Positions 1 to 5,532 of a stretch of 9,400 nt of DNA are shown here, in pieces. Source of the DNA: Spirochaetota bacterium (GTDB lineage: Bacteria > Spirochaetota > Leptospiria > Turneriellales > Turneriellaceae); contig JAKQXK010000618.1 of assembly GCA_029561505.1 (NCBI GenBank), positions 1 to 9,400 of the forward strand. The letters run 5' to 3'. Positions within the stretch are counted from its first letter, which is position 1. Each line of letters starts with the position of its first letter. The notes beneath the pieces were generated by a model. It worked only from the letters and a program-made list of their open reading frames with translations. It was not told the DNA's origin and ran no database searches. Both the position numbers and the translations under genes were made by a program.

Positions 1-71
1 TCTTGCGCCATTACGGGCATAACCAGGGCCATAAGGCTAATTAAAGAAAGAATTGAGATTACTTTTTTCAT
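1..71 (-). CDS. Exported protein of unknown function, N-terminal fragment
   Basis: Reading the minus strand, an ATG at 71-69 opens a frame that stays open to the window edge and encodes 23 complete codons. The peptide is a classic signal sequence: MKK, then a hydrophobic core rich in Leu, Ile, Val and Met, ending PVMAQ, so cleavage after the Ala at residue 22 is likely. A good ribosome binding site, GAGGA (minus strand, positions 80-76), lies 4 bases upstream of the ATG. The protein is therefore sent across the inner membrane. Nothing of the mature part is visible, so no function can be given. It is divergent from the SDR gene, with 153 bp between the two starts. Confidence 0.75.
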   Translation of the reverse strand, partial: MKKVISILSLISLMALVMPVMAQ

Positions 72-180
72 GTTGTCCTCAAATGTTGGTTTTATTTGAC
101 CCTTGCGGGCCACGGATAGGACGCCCAAAGCCATTGCGGCGGCCACCAAATATTCGCCAAAGGCCAGGCTGCTTCACGGG

Positions 181-192
181 AAATCGCGATTT
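181..192. promoter_or_regulatory. 12-bp perfect palindrome in the divergent intergenic region
   Basis: The sequence AAATCGCGATTT is its own reverse complement and lies 33 bp before the SDR start codon, between two divergent genes. Short flanking GCTGC (168-172) and GCAGC (193-197) add a loose outer symmetry. Position and symmetry would suit a binding site for a dimeric repressor, but a 12-bp palindrome can occur by chance and no regulator is visible nearby. The rest of the 72-224 gap shows no clear promoter that I can defend. Confidence 0.25.
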
Positions 193-224
193 GCAGCGCA
201 CACTTCTATGAGGTTTAGGCGCAT

Positions 225-971
225 ATGCAAGTTAAGGGAAATACATTTCTGGTGACCGGCGGCACCTCGGGGCTCGGGCTTGCGACCGTAAGGCATCTGG
301 CTTCATTGGGCGGCAATGTTGTCATAGCTGATTTGAGTAAGCCCGAAGGGCTTACTCAAATCAGCTATGAATTTATAAAGACAAGTGTAACTAACCCCGA
401 CGAAGTGCAGGCCGCGGTTGACCTGGCGTTCAGCAGGTTTGGTGGCCTTCATGGAGTTATTAACTGTGCCGGCGTCGGCAATGTTGTGAAGACTGTCTCA
501 AAGAAGAAATTTGGTGCTCTCGAAGCGGCGCGGCAGATTATCGAGATAAACCTCATGGGCACGTATAATGTTATCAGCATTGCCTCGACCCCAATGAGTA
601 AGCAAGAGCCGAATTCTGACGGTGAGCGTGGTGTCTTCATTAATACGGCGTCGGTTGCCGCCTATGACGGCAAGGTTGGTCAGGCCCCCTATTCTGCCTC
701 AAAAGGCGGCGTCGCGAGCATGACGTTACCGCTCGCGCGCGAAATGGCACAATATGGTTTTCGGGTGATGGCGATCGCACCCGGCGCATTTGAAACACCG
801 ATGGTCGCACGCCTGCCGGGTAAAGCCTCTGAAGAACTGGTTGAGACGATACCTTTTCCGAATCGTATGGGCAGGCCACCCGAATTCGCGCAGTTGGTGC
901 AGCACATTGTCGAGAATACTTACCTCAACGGCGAAGTGATTCGTCTCGACGGGGCGATCAGAATGACGTGA
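225..971 (+). CDS. SDR-family oxidoreductase, 3-hydroxyacyl-CoA dehydrogenase type 2 (HSD10)-like
   Basis: This 248-residue protein is a full-length classical short-chain dehydrogenase, probably oxidising 3-hydroxyacyl-CoA with NAD+ in the cytoplasm (fatty acid or branched-chain degradation). Visible motifs are the nucleotide-binding TGGTSGLG (11-18), Asp36 at the end of beta-2 (favouring NAD over NADP), NCAG (80-83), the structural Asn109, catalytic Ser143, and Tyr156/Lys160 in YSASK. The segment FVNTASVAAYDG-like through GQAPYSASKGG and the C-terminal LNGEVIRLDGAIRM closely match HSD10 proteins as I remember them. GAGG at 210-213 lies 11 bases before the ATG. The family's usual Asp in the DVT motif after beta-3 is Ser here (Ser54). 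Residues 33-49, just before it, are encoded by a perfect inverted repeat and look a few residues shorter than in relatives. It appears monocistronic, with 115 bp to the next gene. The fold is certain; the substrate is inferred. Confidence 0.9.
   Translation: MQVKGNTFLVTGGTSGLGLATVRHLASLGGNVVIADLSKPEGLTQISYEFIKTSVTNPDEVQAAVDLAFSRFGGLHGVINCAGVGNVVKTVSKKKFGALEAARQIIEINLMGTYNVISIASTPMSKQEPNSDGERGVFINTASVAAYDGKVGQAPYSASKGGVASMTLPLAREMAQYGFRVMAIAPGAFETPMVARLPGKASEELVETIPFPNRMGRPPEFAQLVQHIVENTYLNGEVIRLDGAIRMT
322..370. repeat. Perfect 23-bp inverted repeat with a 3-base loop, inside the SDR gene
   Basis: Positions 322-344 are the exact reverse complement of 348-370, separated only by GAA (345-347). 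The next bases outward (321 and 371) do not pair, so the repeat has sharp ends. It encodes residues 33-49 of the SDR protein in frame, covering the end of beta-2, Asp36 and the following helix. RNA from either strand would fold into a very stable hairpin. Perfect arms of this length do not arise by chance in coding DNA. Possible origins are a template-switch event at a replication fork, an in-frame palindromic repeat element, or a sequencing/assembly artefact. Confidence 0.95.
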
Positions 972-1086
972 AGATTAAGAAGCAGAAAAATTCTGAATCC
1001 TCATTCTTGCTTTCGGCATCTCAGTTGGTCAGGGGTATGCGCATAATCGCTGGCATTTTTACGCACCAATAGAAAAGCGCCGACAG

Positions 1087-2286
1087 ATGCATAATAAATC
1101 AGGCGCTCTGCTACTGGCTCTGGCAGCGATGGCCCCGCTTACAGCCAAAAACCATGGTGGAGTTAATCTGAACGCGCAGTGCGCCAGGCAGGCGCCGGGT
1201 TCCCGCGCGGTCATGGTAGACGACGCGAACAAGGTCACGAAACAGAACAGCGCACCCAATCGCGCCTATAGCTGGCGCTGCCAGCTCAAAGACGGATCAC
1301 TGCAATCGATGAACCTAAACGCCGCTTGCGCCGCGCAGCATGGTGCGACTGCAAAGGCCGAAGCATTTGATAAGAACGACGCGTATTCATGGAAATGCGT
1401 TTCTGCAGAGGCACCGCCGCCGGTCATCGCAGCGGGCACCCTGGTCGATTATAAAAATTACAAAGGGCAAAATGAGAAATTGTATGCCTACCCGGGAACG
1501 CGATCGGTTATTCTCGTGCCAACGCCGCTCTCGCCCGCAGAAGCGGCTGCAGCGAACCGCCTTATCGACAGCTGCTCGGCGGTTTTTGCCGACATGTCGG
1601 TCAGCAGATGGCCATATAATACTTTGCCGCAGTTTCCCGGCAAGTCAAGCGTGGCGGTCGTCAAAGCGACTTGCGGCGCTGGTTGTGGCGCGGGCGGCCG
1701 GGCTGAAATTCAAACAAAAGAATTCAACGACGCGCACAAGCGCATGGGCAGCCTCGAGAATGTACCTACCTGGCAGGTCGGCTATTATGAGCTCGGCCGC
1801 GGCGGCTCAAGCCATAAGAATCCCGGTTTTGTTTTTTATCCGGCGCTCGACCCGAGCGCGGGGCACGATGTCGTTGCTTCGGCTTTTCCCGAATTTGTGA
1901 TGAGCGTCTGCGTTGATCGGTTAGGGGTGACGCCTGCCGCTTACGAGCAAAGTTACAAGACGGCGGGATATCCTCGTGGGCCGGGAGTGGTTGAATATGG
2001 CAGGCGCTATCGTGAAACAGCGCGCAGCTTCACGCAGGCACTGGAAAAAGACTTCAACGGATATTACCGCGGTTGGGCGCTCAGCAGCATGCTGTTCGAT
2101 CTTTATCAGCAGTTTGGGTACGAGCGCATGCAGGCGTTTATGGGCAACCTCGCCGCGATAGCAACAGAATCAGGTCAGGTTAAATCGCATGCGCAGGTCA
2201 GCAAAAATCTGCTCGAGGCGGCGCGACGCACCGGCGGCGAGGCGATGGTATCGTATCTTAGAGGTACATGGCGTGTCGCCGATTGA
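1087..2286 (+). CDS. Secreted protein with two N-terminal Cys/SW repeats and an unrecognised C-terminal domain
   Basis: The 399-residue protein starts with a signal peptide (residues 1 to about 20: short polar start, Leu/Ala core, APLTA end), so it is exported. Two copies of a short domain follow. Each has the pattern LNxxC, about 20-30 variable residues, then AYSWxC (Cys32 to Cys65, and Cys81 to Cys104), with each Cys pair likely disulfide bonded. A Pro-rich linker (109-113) leads to a large domain of about 115-399 with an ELGR motif (235-238), further cysteines at 163, 196, 200 and 275, and an amphipathic helical end. The helical end faintly recalls exported metallopeptidase-like proteins, but I see no HExxH motif. 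I do not recognise a function. No strong ribosome binding site precedes the ATG, which is the first start codon in this frame after the SDR gene. The flanking gaps hold no clear terminator. Confidence 0.8.
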   Translation: MHNKSGALLLALAAMAPLTAKNHGGVNLNAQCARQAPGSRAVMVDDANKVTKQNSAPNRAYSWRCQLKDGSLQSMNLNAACAAQHGATAKAEAFDKNDAYSWKCVSAEAPPPVIAAGTLVDYKNYKGQNEKLYAYPGTRSVILVPTPLSPAEAAAANRLIDSCSAVFADMSVSRWPYNTLPQFPGKSSVAVVKATCGAGCGAGGRAEIQTKEFNDAHKRMGSLENVPTWQVGYYELGRGGSSHKNPGFVFYPALDPSAGHDVVASAFPEFVMSVCVDRLGVTPAAYEQSYKTAGYPRGPGVVEYGRRYRETARSFTQALEKDFNGYYRGWALSSMLFDLYQQFGYERMQAFMGNLAAIATESGQVKSHAQVSKNLLEAARRTGGEAMVSYLRGTWRVAD

Positions 2287-2330
2287 ATGGCACAGGCGCA
2301 CGGCCCCGACTGTGTTTCTGTGTTAATTTG

Positions 2331-2359
2331 TTGACGGCGCGCCATAGCGGGTATACAAA
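2331..2359 (+). promoter_or_regulatory. Predicted promoter of the toxin-antitoxin operon
   Basis: A -35-like TTGACG (2331-2336) is followed by overlapping -10-like choices: TATACA (2352-2357, spacer 15) or TACAAA (2354-2359, spacer 17). Either puts the transcript start at about 2364-2367, on top of the antitoxin ATG at 2365, so the mRNA would be leaderless or nearly so. The lack of any ribosome binding site just before the ATG agrees with this. Confidence 0.5.
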
Positions 2360-2367
2360 TCGCTATG
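2343..2367. promoter_or_regulatory. Inverted repeat over the antitoxin -10 region and start codon, probable operator
   Basis: CATAGCG (2343-2349) and its exact complement CGCTATG (2361-2367) are separated by 11 bases that include GTATAC. The right arm ends in the antitoxin start codon and the repeat brackets the -10 element. Ribbon-helix-helix antitoxins usually repress their own operon by binding such sites, alone or with the toxin, so this is the likely autoregulatory operator. The arms are only 7 bp, so the role is inferred. Confidence 0.5.
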
Positions 2368-2595
2368 CTGAAAAATATCACCCTGCGAATCGATGAGAAC
2401 ACACTGAAGCGGGGCAAACACATTGCTGTCGAGCAGGGTAAGTCTCTGTCAAAATGGGTCACCGACCTGATCGAGAGCAGCACGCAAAACTCTGCTGAGG
2501 TCGACAAGGCGAGGGCGCATGCGTTAAGGACGATCAGAAAGGGGGTTCAGCTGGGTAAGGGTCAATTTTCGCGCGAGACCCTTCATGAACGATAA
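2365..2595 (+). CDS. Ribbon-helix-helix (CopG-like) antitoxin of a VapBC-type pair
   Basis: This 76-residue protein has the ribbon-helix-helix layout: a short beta strand (about residues 3-9, KNITLRI), a first helix (10-24), a Gly turn and a second helix (about 27-39, SLSKWVTDLIESS). It ends in a charged tail that would wrap the toxin. Such antitoxins dimerise, bind operator DNA through the beta ribbon and neutralise the partner ribonuclease. The PIN-domain gene follows with an 11-bp overlap, the usual antitoxin-first order. The ATG at 2365 has no Shine-Dalgarno sequence and sits at the predicted transcript start, so leaderless translation is likely. The exact antitoxin subfamily is unclear; the partner makes the general assignment firm. 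Confidence 0.85.
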   Translation: MLKNITLRIDENTLKRGKHIAVEQGKSLSKWVTDLIESSTQNSAEVDKARAHALRTIRKGVQLGKGQFSRETLHER

Positions 2596-3037
2596 CCTAA
2601 AAGCCATTGCGGCTGAAAGCGTATTCGTCGACACGAACATATTGTTCTACGGGGTCAATATCGGCAACCCTGATAAGTACGCTCAGGCTGGGGCCTTGCT
2701 TGAACTTTTATGGAATAAATCTATTCTACCGAGTATCAGCACACAGATCTTACAAGAATTCTACGTGACGCTACTTAAGGGCAAGATCGAAATTGACGAA
2801 GCACAGAAAATCGTGAAAGATTATTATGTGTGGAATGTTATTCCCGCTAGTACAGCTCTGATGGATCATGCTTTTCAAATTCAGAAGCGCTACCTTCTGT
2901 CGTTTTGGGATTCATGCGTGTTGGCCGCTGCTCTGCAGGCCCAGTGCTCTTACCTGTTGACAGAAGATCTAAATCACGGTCAAAAATACGGAAAGCTGAC
3001 GGCGATCAATCCGTTTCATAAAACTTACGCCGCATAG
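2585..3037 (+). CDS. vapC: PIN-domain ribonuclease toxin (VapC family)
   Basis: This 150-residue protein is a full-length PIN domain, an Mg2+-dependent RNase that typically cuts tRNA or rRNA to stop translation unless bound by its antitoxin. The acidic active-site set is present: Asp16 in the VDTN motif near the N-terminus, Glu58 in QEFY, Asp109 in FWDS and Asp128 in LTEDL. All four catalytic positions are intact, so the toxin should be active. The ATG lies inside the antitoxin's last codons, with no clear ribosome binding site, so translation is probably coupled to the antitoxin. The toxin gene looks clearly more AT-rich than the acyltransferase or desaturase genes (for example 2701-2760), in keeping with a mobile module. 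It ends only 3 bp from the convergent lipoprotein gene. Confidence 0.92.
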   Translation: MNDNLKAIAAESVFVDTNILFYGVNIGNPDKYAQAGALLELLWNKSILPSISTQILQEFYVTLLKGKIEIDEAQKIVKDYYVWNVIPASTALMDHAFQIQKRYLLSFWDSCVLAAALQAQCSYLLTEDLNHGQKYGKLTAINPFHKTYAA

Positions 3038-3040
3038 AAA

Positions 3041-3475
3041 CTATTCGACCCTGATCGCCCGCCGGCCCTTTAGCCTATAGCGGTGCTCTTCACCAACTTC
3101 GCGCAAGAAGCCGCCGAAGACCCAGCCGGTTTTGCCACGGTACGAAACTTTATACCATTTACCCTCGACACTGCGCGCGATATCGTCGGGGCCAAACCGG
3201 TCTAAAACCTGCACCGTTGCCCCATATGGTATCGCGCGAATGAAATTGCTTTTGCGACCTGGTGCGACGCGCAGCGCAAGCTCTGAGATCACGGCAACTT
3301 CCATGGGGCCCGCTTCTGGCATAGCACGCGCGACGGGTTCGGGCGGTGGTGTTTCAACAACTGCCAACGCAGGGGGCGGTTCAACCGGTTTCGCTGGCGC
3401 AGATTTACAATTAACGACCACAGATAAGCACAACGCAAGGTTTACCGCGAGCAAACCACCGGACCAAGATCGCAT
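3041..3475 (-). CDS. SH3-domain (bacterial SH3b) lipoprotein
   Basis: The 144-residue protein begins with a signal peptide (residues 1-22) ending SVVVNC, so Cys23 is the probable lipidation site. Asn just before the Cys is unusual for enterobacteria but is tolerated in spirochaete lipoboxes. A Pro/Ala/Glu-rich linker (about 26-57) leads to an SH3b domain (about 59-126) recognisable by ALRVAPG and GKTGWVFGGFL, the typical pattern of domains that bind peptidoglycan or other ligands outside the cytoplasm. A short basic tail follows. The protein is likely an envelope-anchored binding protein without catalytic activity. The ATG at 3475-3473 is chosen because it gives a complete signal peptide; the ribosome binding site is weak. 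The gene is convergent with the PIN toxin gene, with no room for a terminator between them. Confidence 0.82.
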   Translation of the reverse strand: MRSWSGGLLAVNLALCLSVVVNCKSAPAKPVEPPPALAVVETPPPEPVARAMPEAGPMEVAVISELALRVAPGRKSNFIRAIPYGATVQVLDRFGPDDIARSVEGKWYKVSYRGKTGWVFGGFLREVGEEHRYRLKGRRAIRVE

Positions 3476-3568
3476 CAGCGAGAGTTGTTCACCAGCTGCT
3501 CATGTCAATTGCTTTCATGGGCACGTAACAATCTTGACAGCGCGACTACAATCAAATGGTATTCGGTC

Positions 3569-3805
3569 ATGTCATCTGAACAGGTAGCCGCGCTCAACAA
3601 AATCGTTGCGATGGTCGACTCTAAAGCTGCAGAATTTAAGAATGAATATATGCGCTGGCCTGAATCGAAGCGCTTCGCCAACCGCAAGTTGATTCTCGAC
3701 CTGATCGAAGACGCAAACACGCTCGGTCGGGCTGTGAAACCGGTGCCTACCGAATTACTTGAAGACCTGAAGCGTCTCGGCGACCAACTGGGTCGGTTGC
3801 GCTGA
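3569..3805 (+). CDS. Small helical cytoplasmic protein of unknown function
   Basis: From the ATG at 3569 this encodes 78 residues, highly charged and largely helical by composition, with no signal peptide or membrane segment. I do not recognise the family. The frame is open back to 3485, but the extra 28 residues are Cys/Ser/Trp-rich and unlike the rest, and 3569 gives the more natural start MSSEQ. No good Shine-Dalgarno sequence precedes either start. TTGACA (3534-3539) and TACAAT (3547-3552) lie upstream, but they are only 7 bp apart and do not make one standard promoter; TACAAT alone would give a leader of about 10 bases. The next gene starts 55 bp downstream on the same strand, so the three genes 3569-5434 may form one operon. 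Codon use resembles that of the neighbours, which supports a real gene. Confidence 0.6.
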   Translation: MSSEQVAALNKIVAMVDSKAAEFKNEYMRWPESKRFANRKLILDLIEDANTLGRAVKPVPTELLEDLKRLGDQLGRLR

Positions 3806-3860
3806 TAGCAGTTGCCACACGCGACTGACACCTGCAGTTCTCACCGTTAGTTGAGCGACG

Positions 3861-4430
3861 ATGCTCAAGCTACCCCCATATGAAATGCACTACCCAATTC
3901 CCGGCCGCCTCGAGATTCGGGTAAAACCCCGCTACTGGTTTGCTCTTGTTGTCGCGTTACTCGTCGCACCGCAGGCTGTTTTTTATGTCTGGTCTTACGA
4001 TGCCTACTGCGCATTCATCGCATTTGTGCTCTCGCCCTTAGGTGAGGATCTATCAAGAGATACAGCCCGTAACGCATACACAGTCTTTCCGCTGCTCATC
4101 GCAATAATTATGATATTGTGCATTGCCGCGCACCAGCTGTACAAGCGTCACGGCCTGATAGAAGTCACACGCCACGGTGTGCGCATCGTGAGAAATACTC
4201 ATTTTTGGCCTCGCGGAGAAGTTTTTGTACAGCATGCAGAAATTGCAGAACTGAACGACGAAATTTTTTATGTGCGTTTCGAAGAAGCGGGCACGCAACT
4301 CGTTTTGAAAAATCGCGGCGGGCTGCGCCTAGAGCTTGTCAAGATCTGGGGCCGCGACCGCACAAGCACCAACAACTACATGGCGCTCAGCAAAGAAATT
4401 CGCAACGTGCTCGGGGCGGTAGGCGTATGA
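3861..4430 (+). CDS. Membrane protein with two transmembrane helices and a beta-rich cytoplasmic domain
   Basis: The 189-residue protein has two strongly hydrophobic segments (about 25-45 and 73-95) separated by a short polar loop. Next comes a basic patch (HQLYKRHG) and a beta-strand-rich domain (about 99-165: EVTRHGVRIV, EIFYVRFEEAG, TQLVLKNRGG). The alternating pattern of that domain resembles bacterial PH-like domains found after paired membrane helices, but this is only a resemblance. The basic residues after helix 2 suggest that the N- and C-termini are both cytoplasmic. No catalytic motif is seen. Its stop overlaps the start of the ankyrin gene as ATGA (4427-4430), so the two are translationally coupled and probably act together. 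The ribosome binding site before 3861 is poor. The function is unknown. Confidence 0.75.
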   Translation: MLKLPPYEMHYPIPGRLEIRVKPRYWFALVVALLVAPQAVFYVWSYDAYCAFIAFVLSPLGEDLSRDTARNAYTVFPLLIAIIMILCIAAHQLYKRHGLIEVTRHGVRIVRNTHFWPRGEVFVQHAEIAELNDEIFYVRFEEAGTQLVLKNRGGLRLELVKIWGRDRTSTNNYMALSKEIRNVLGAVGV

Positions 4431-5434
4431 ATAAGCTGCTGGTTGGTCTCGGCCTCGTGATAGCATTCGCGGTTGCGGTCACGGGACTCGCCACATTGCT
4501 CAATGGGGTGTTCGGCTGCCATATCGCGATTGAAGGCACTGAGGCACCTGCAGACGTGCGTGGTGGAATTATTCTTCTTTGTCTCGCGTTAACGATTTTG
4601 CTGGGTCTGTTACCGTTCGTTCACGCTCGTCTCTCGCAGCTGCTTTCGACCTACAGGCTGCTGATTCTGCCCTATCTGGCGTTAACGCTGGGCATCACGG
4701 GCTTACCCGTTTATCTGCAATTCAATCGTGGTGCACCTTACGCCGATGCGCACGCCGCACTTTGGCGCGGCGATGCCGCATTTTTTCGCGAGGCGAAAAA
4801 CCTGCAGTCGCTCAAGGGCGAAGAACGCGAGAGGCTGTTTGCTGAGACGATTCGCCACAAACGGGCTGACATTGCGAGGCTTCTCGCACCGACGCTAAAC
4901 AACCTCAGCGGCTACCCCGAATCGCCAAATGCATTTCTGGCTGCTTATACTGCAAATGCCGAAATTCTGCAATTACTGATCGATCATAACGCCGATCTTT
5001 CTTATCGTGAACCACTAACTGGCAACGGCCTCTTGCACCAGATTGTTTCGGGCAAAGGTGACACACGCGAGCAACTGCAATGCCTGCGACTGTTGCACAA
5101 GCGTAACATGCTCGACGTCAATGCGACAGGCAATTTTGGTACAACCCCGCTCATGATCGCCGCCGAACGCGGCAATACCGCGGTCGTGAAGCAACTCATT
5201 GCCTTGGGTGCGGCGGCAAACCAGCAAGACCAGGGCAAATCAACTGCGCTGCACAAGGTCTGTGACAAGACGATCGTATACCCAGACACGAGCGAGCTGG
5301 CGCGTCTCGAGGTCGCACAAATCTTGTTACGGGCGGGCGCAGACCCCGGTCAGAAAAATGCGGTCGGCTATGATTGCGTTGAGCTTGCGAAGGCTGCAGG
5401 GTTCAGAAAGTTAGCCGCGAGCCTTCGACATTAA
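4427..5434 (+). CDS. Membrane-anchored ankyrin-repeat protein
   Basis: From the ATG in the ATGA overlap with the preceding gene, this encodes 335 residues. The frame is open further upstream to 4118, but that stretch is a shadow of the preceding gene and is excluded. Three hydrophobic segments (about 4-26, 46-66 and 76-98) form the membrane part. From about 168 onward come four or five ankyrin-type repeats. The clearest are FGTTPLMIAAERGNTAVVKQ with LIALGAAAN (237-265), and a degenerate one at about 272-306 (STALHKVC, then VAQILLRAGADP). Another starts near 168 (AFLAAYTANAEILQLLIDHNAD), and 200-232 is an irregular unit. Ankyrin repeats bind other proteins and have no activity of their own. 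The coupled upstream membrane protein is the obvious candidate partner. Bacterial ankyrin proteins sometimes act as immunity or assembly factors, but nothing here proves such a role. Confidence 0.85.
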   Translation: MNKLLVGLGLVIAFAVAVTGLATLLNGVFGCHIAIEGTEAPADVRGGIILLCLALTILLGLLPFVHARLSQLLSTYRLLILPYLALTLGITGLPVYLQFNRGAPYADAHAALWRGDAAFFREAKNLQSLKGEERERLFAETIRHKRADIARLLAPTLNNLSGYPESPNAFLAAYTANAEILQLLIDHNADLSYREPLTGNGLLHQIVSGKGDTREQLQCLRLLHKRNMLDVNATGNFGTTPLMIAAERGNTAVVKQLIALGAAANQQDQGKSTALHKVCDKTIVYPDTSELARLEVAQILLRAGADPGQKNAVGYDCVELAKAAGFRKLAASLRH

Positions 5435-5485
5435 AAGGCATTGGTACCGATGCACATAATTCAGCCTTGGCAGAATATCGCCGCT

Positions 5486-5513
5486 TTGTCAATCTGGCCG
5501 CTAATGCTATCTT
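5486..5513 (+). promoter_or_regulatory. Weak candidate promoter for the acyltransferase gene
   Basis: TTGTCA (5486-5491) and TATCTT (5508-5513) are separated by 16 bp in the 98-bp gap after the ankyrin gene. A start near 5520 would fall at the ribosome binding site AGGAAA (5518-5523), leaving little leader, so the match may be fortuitous. The gap suggests that the acyltransferase has its own promoter, but this element is not strong evidence. Confidence 0.25.
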
Positions 5514-5532
5514 CGTCAGGAAATCGACCCAC

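Noticed and set aside
972..1086. Search for a terminator or small gene after the SDR gene
   Set aside because: Only a weak AGAAAAATTCT symmetry is present, with no stem of useful length and no start codon with a ribosome binding site for a further gene.
3132..3587. Open frame opposite the SH3 lipoprotein gene
   Set aside because: The minus-strand frame has a signal peptide, lipobox and SH3b pattern; the plus-strand frame has low-complexity Ala/Thr/Gly composition and no recognisable features.
4118..4426. Upstream extension of the ankyrin protein frame by 103 residues
   Set aside because: It lies entirely over the preceding membrane-protein gene, is Arg/Ser/Cys-rich in the manner of a shadow frame, and the ATGA overlap supplies a natural start at 4427 followed directly by a hydrophobic segment.
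5438..5453. GCATTGGTACCGATGC, an imperfect palindrome after the ankyrin gene, as a terminator
   Set aside because: The arms are 8 bp with no loop and an imperfect pair, and no T-run follows; it cannot form a convincing terminator stem.
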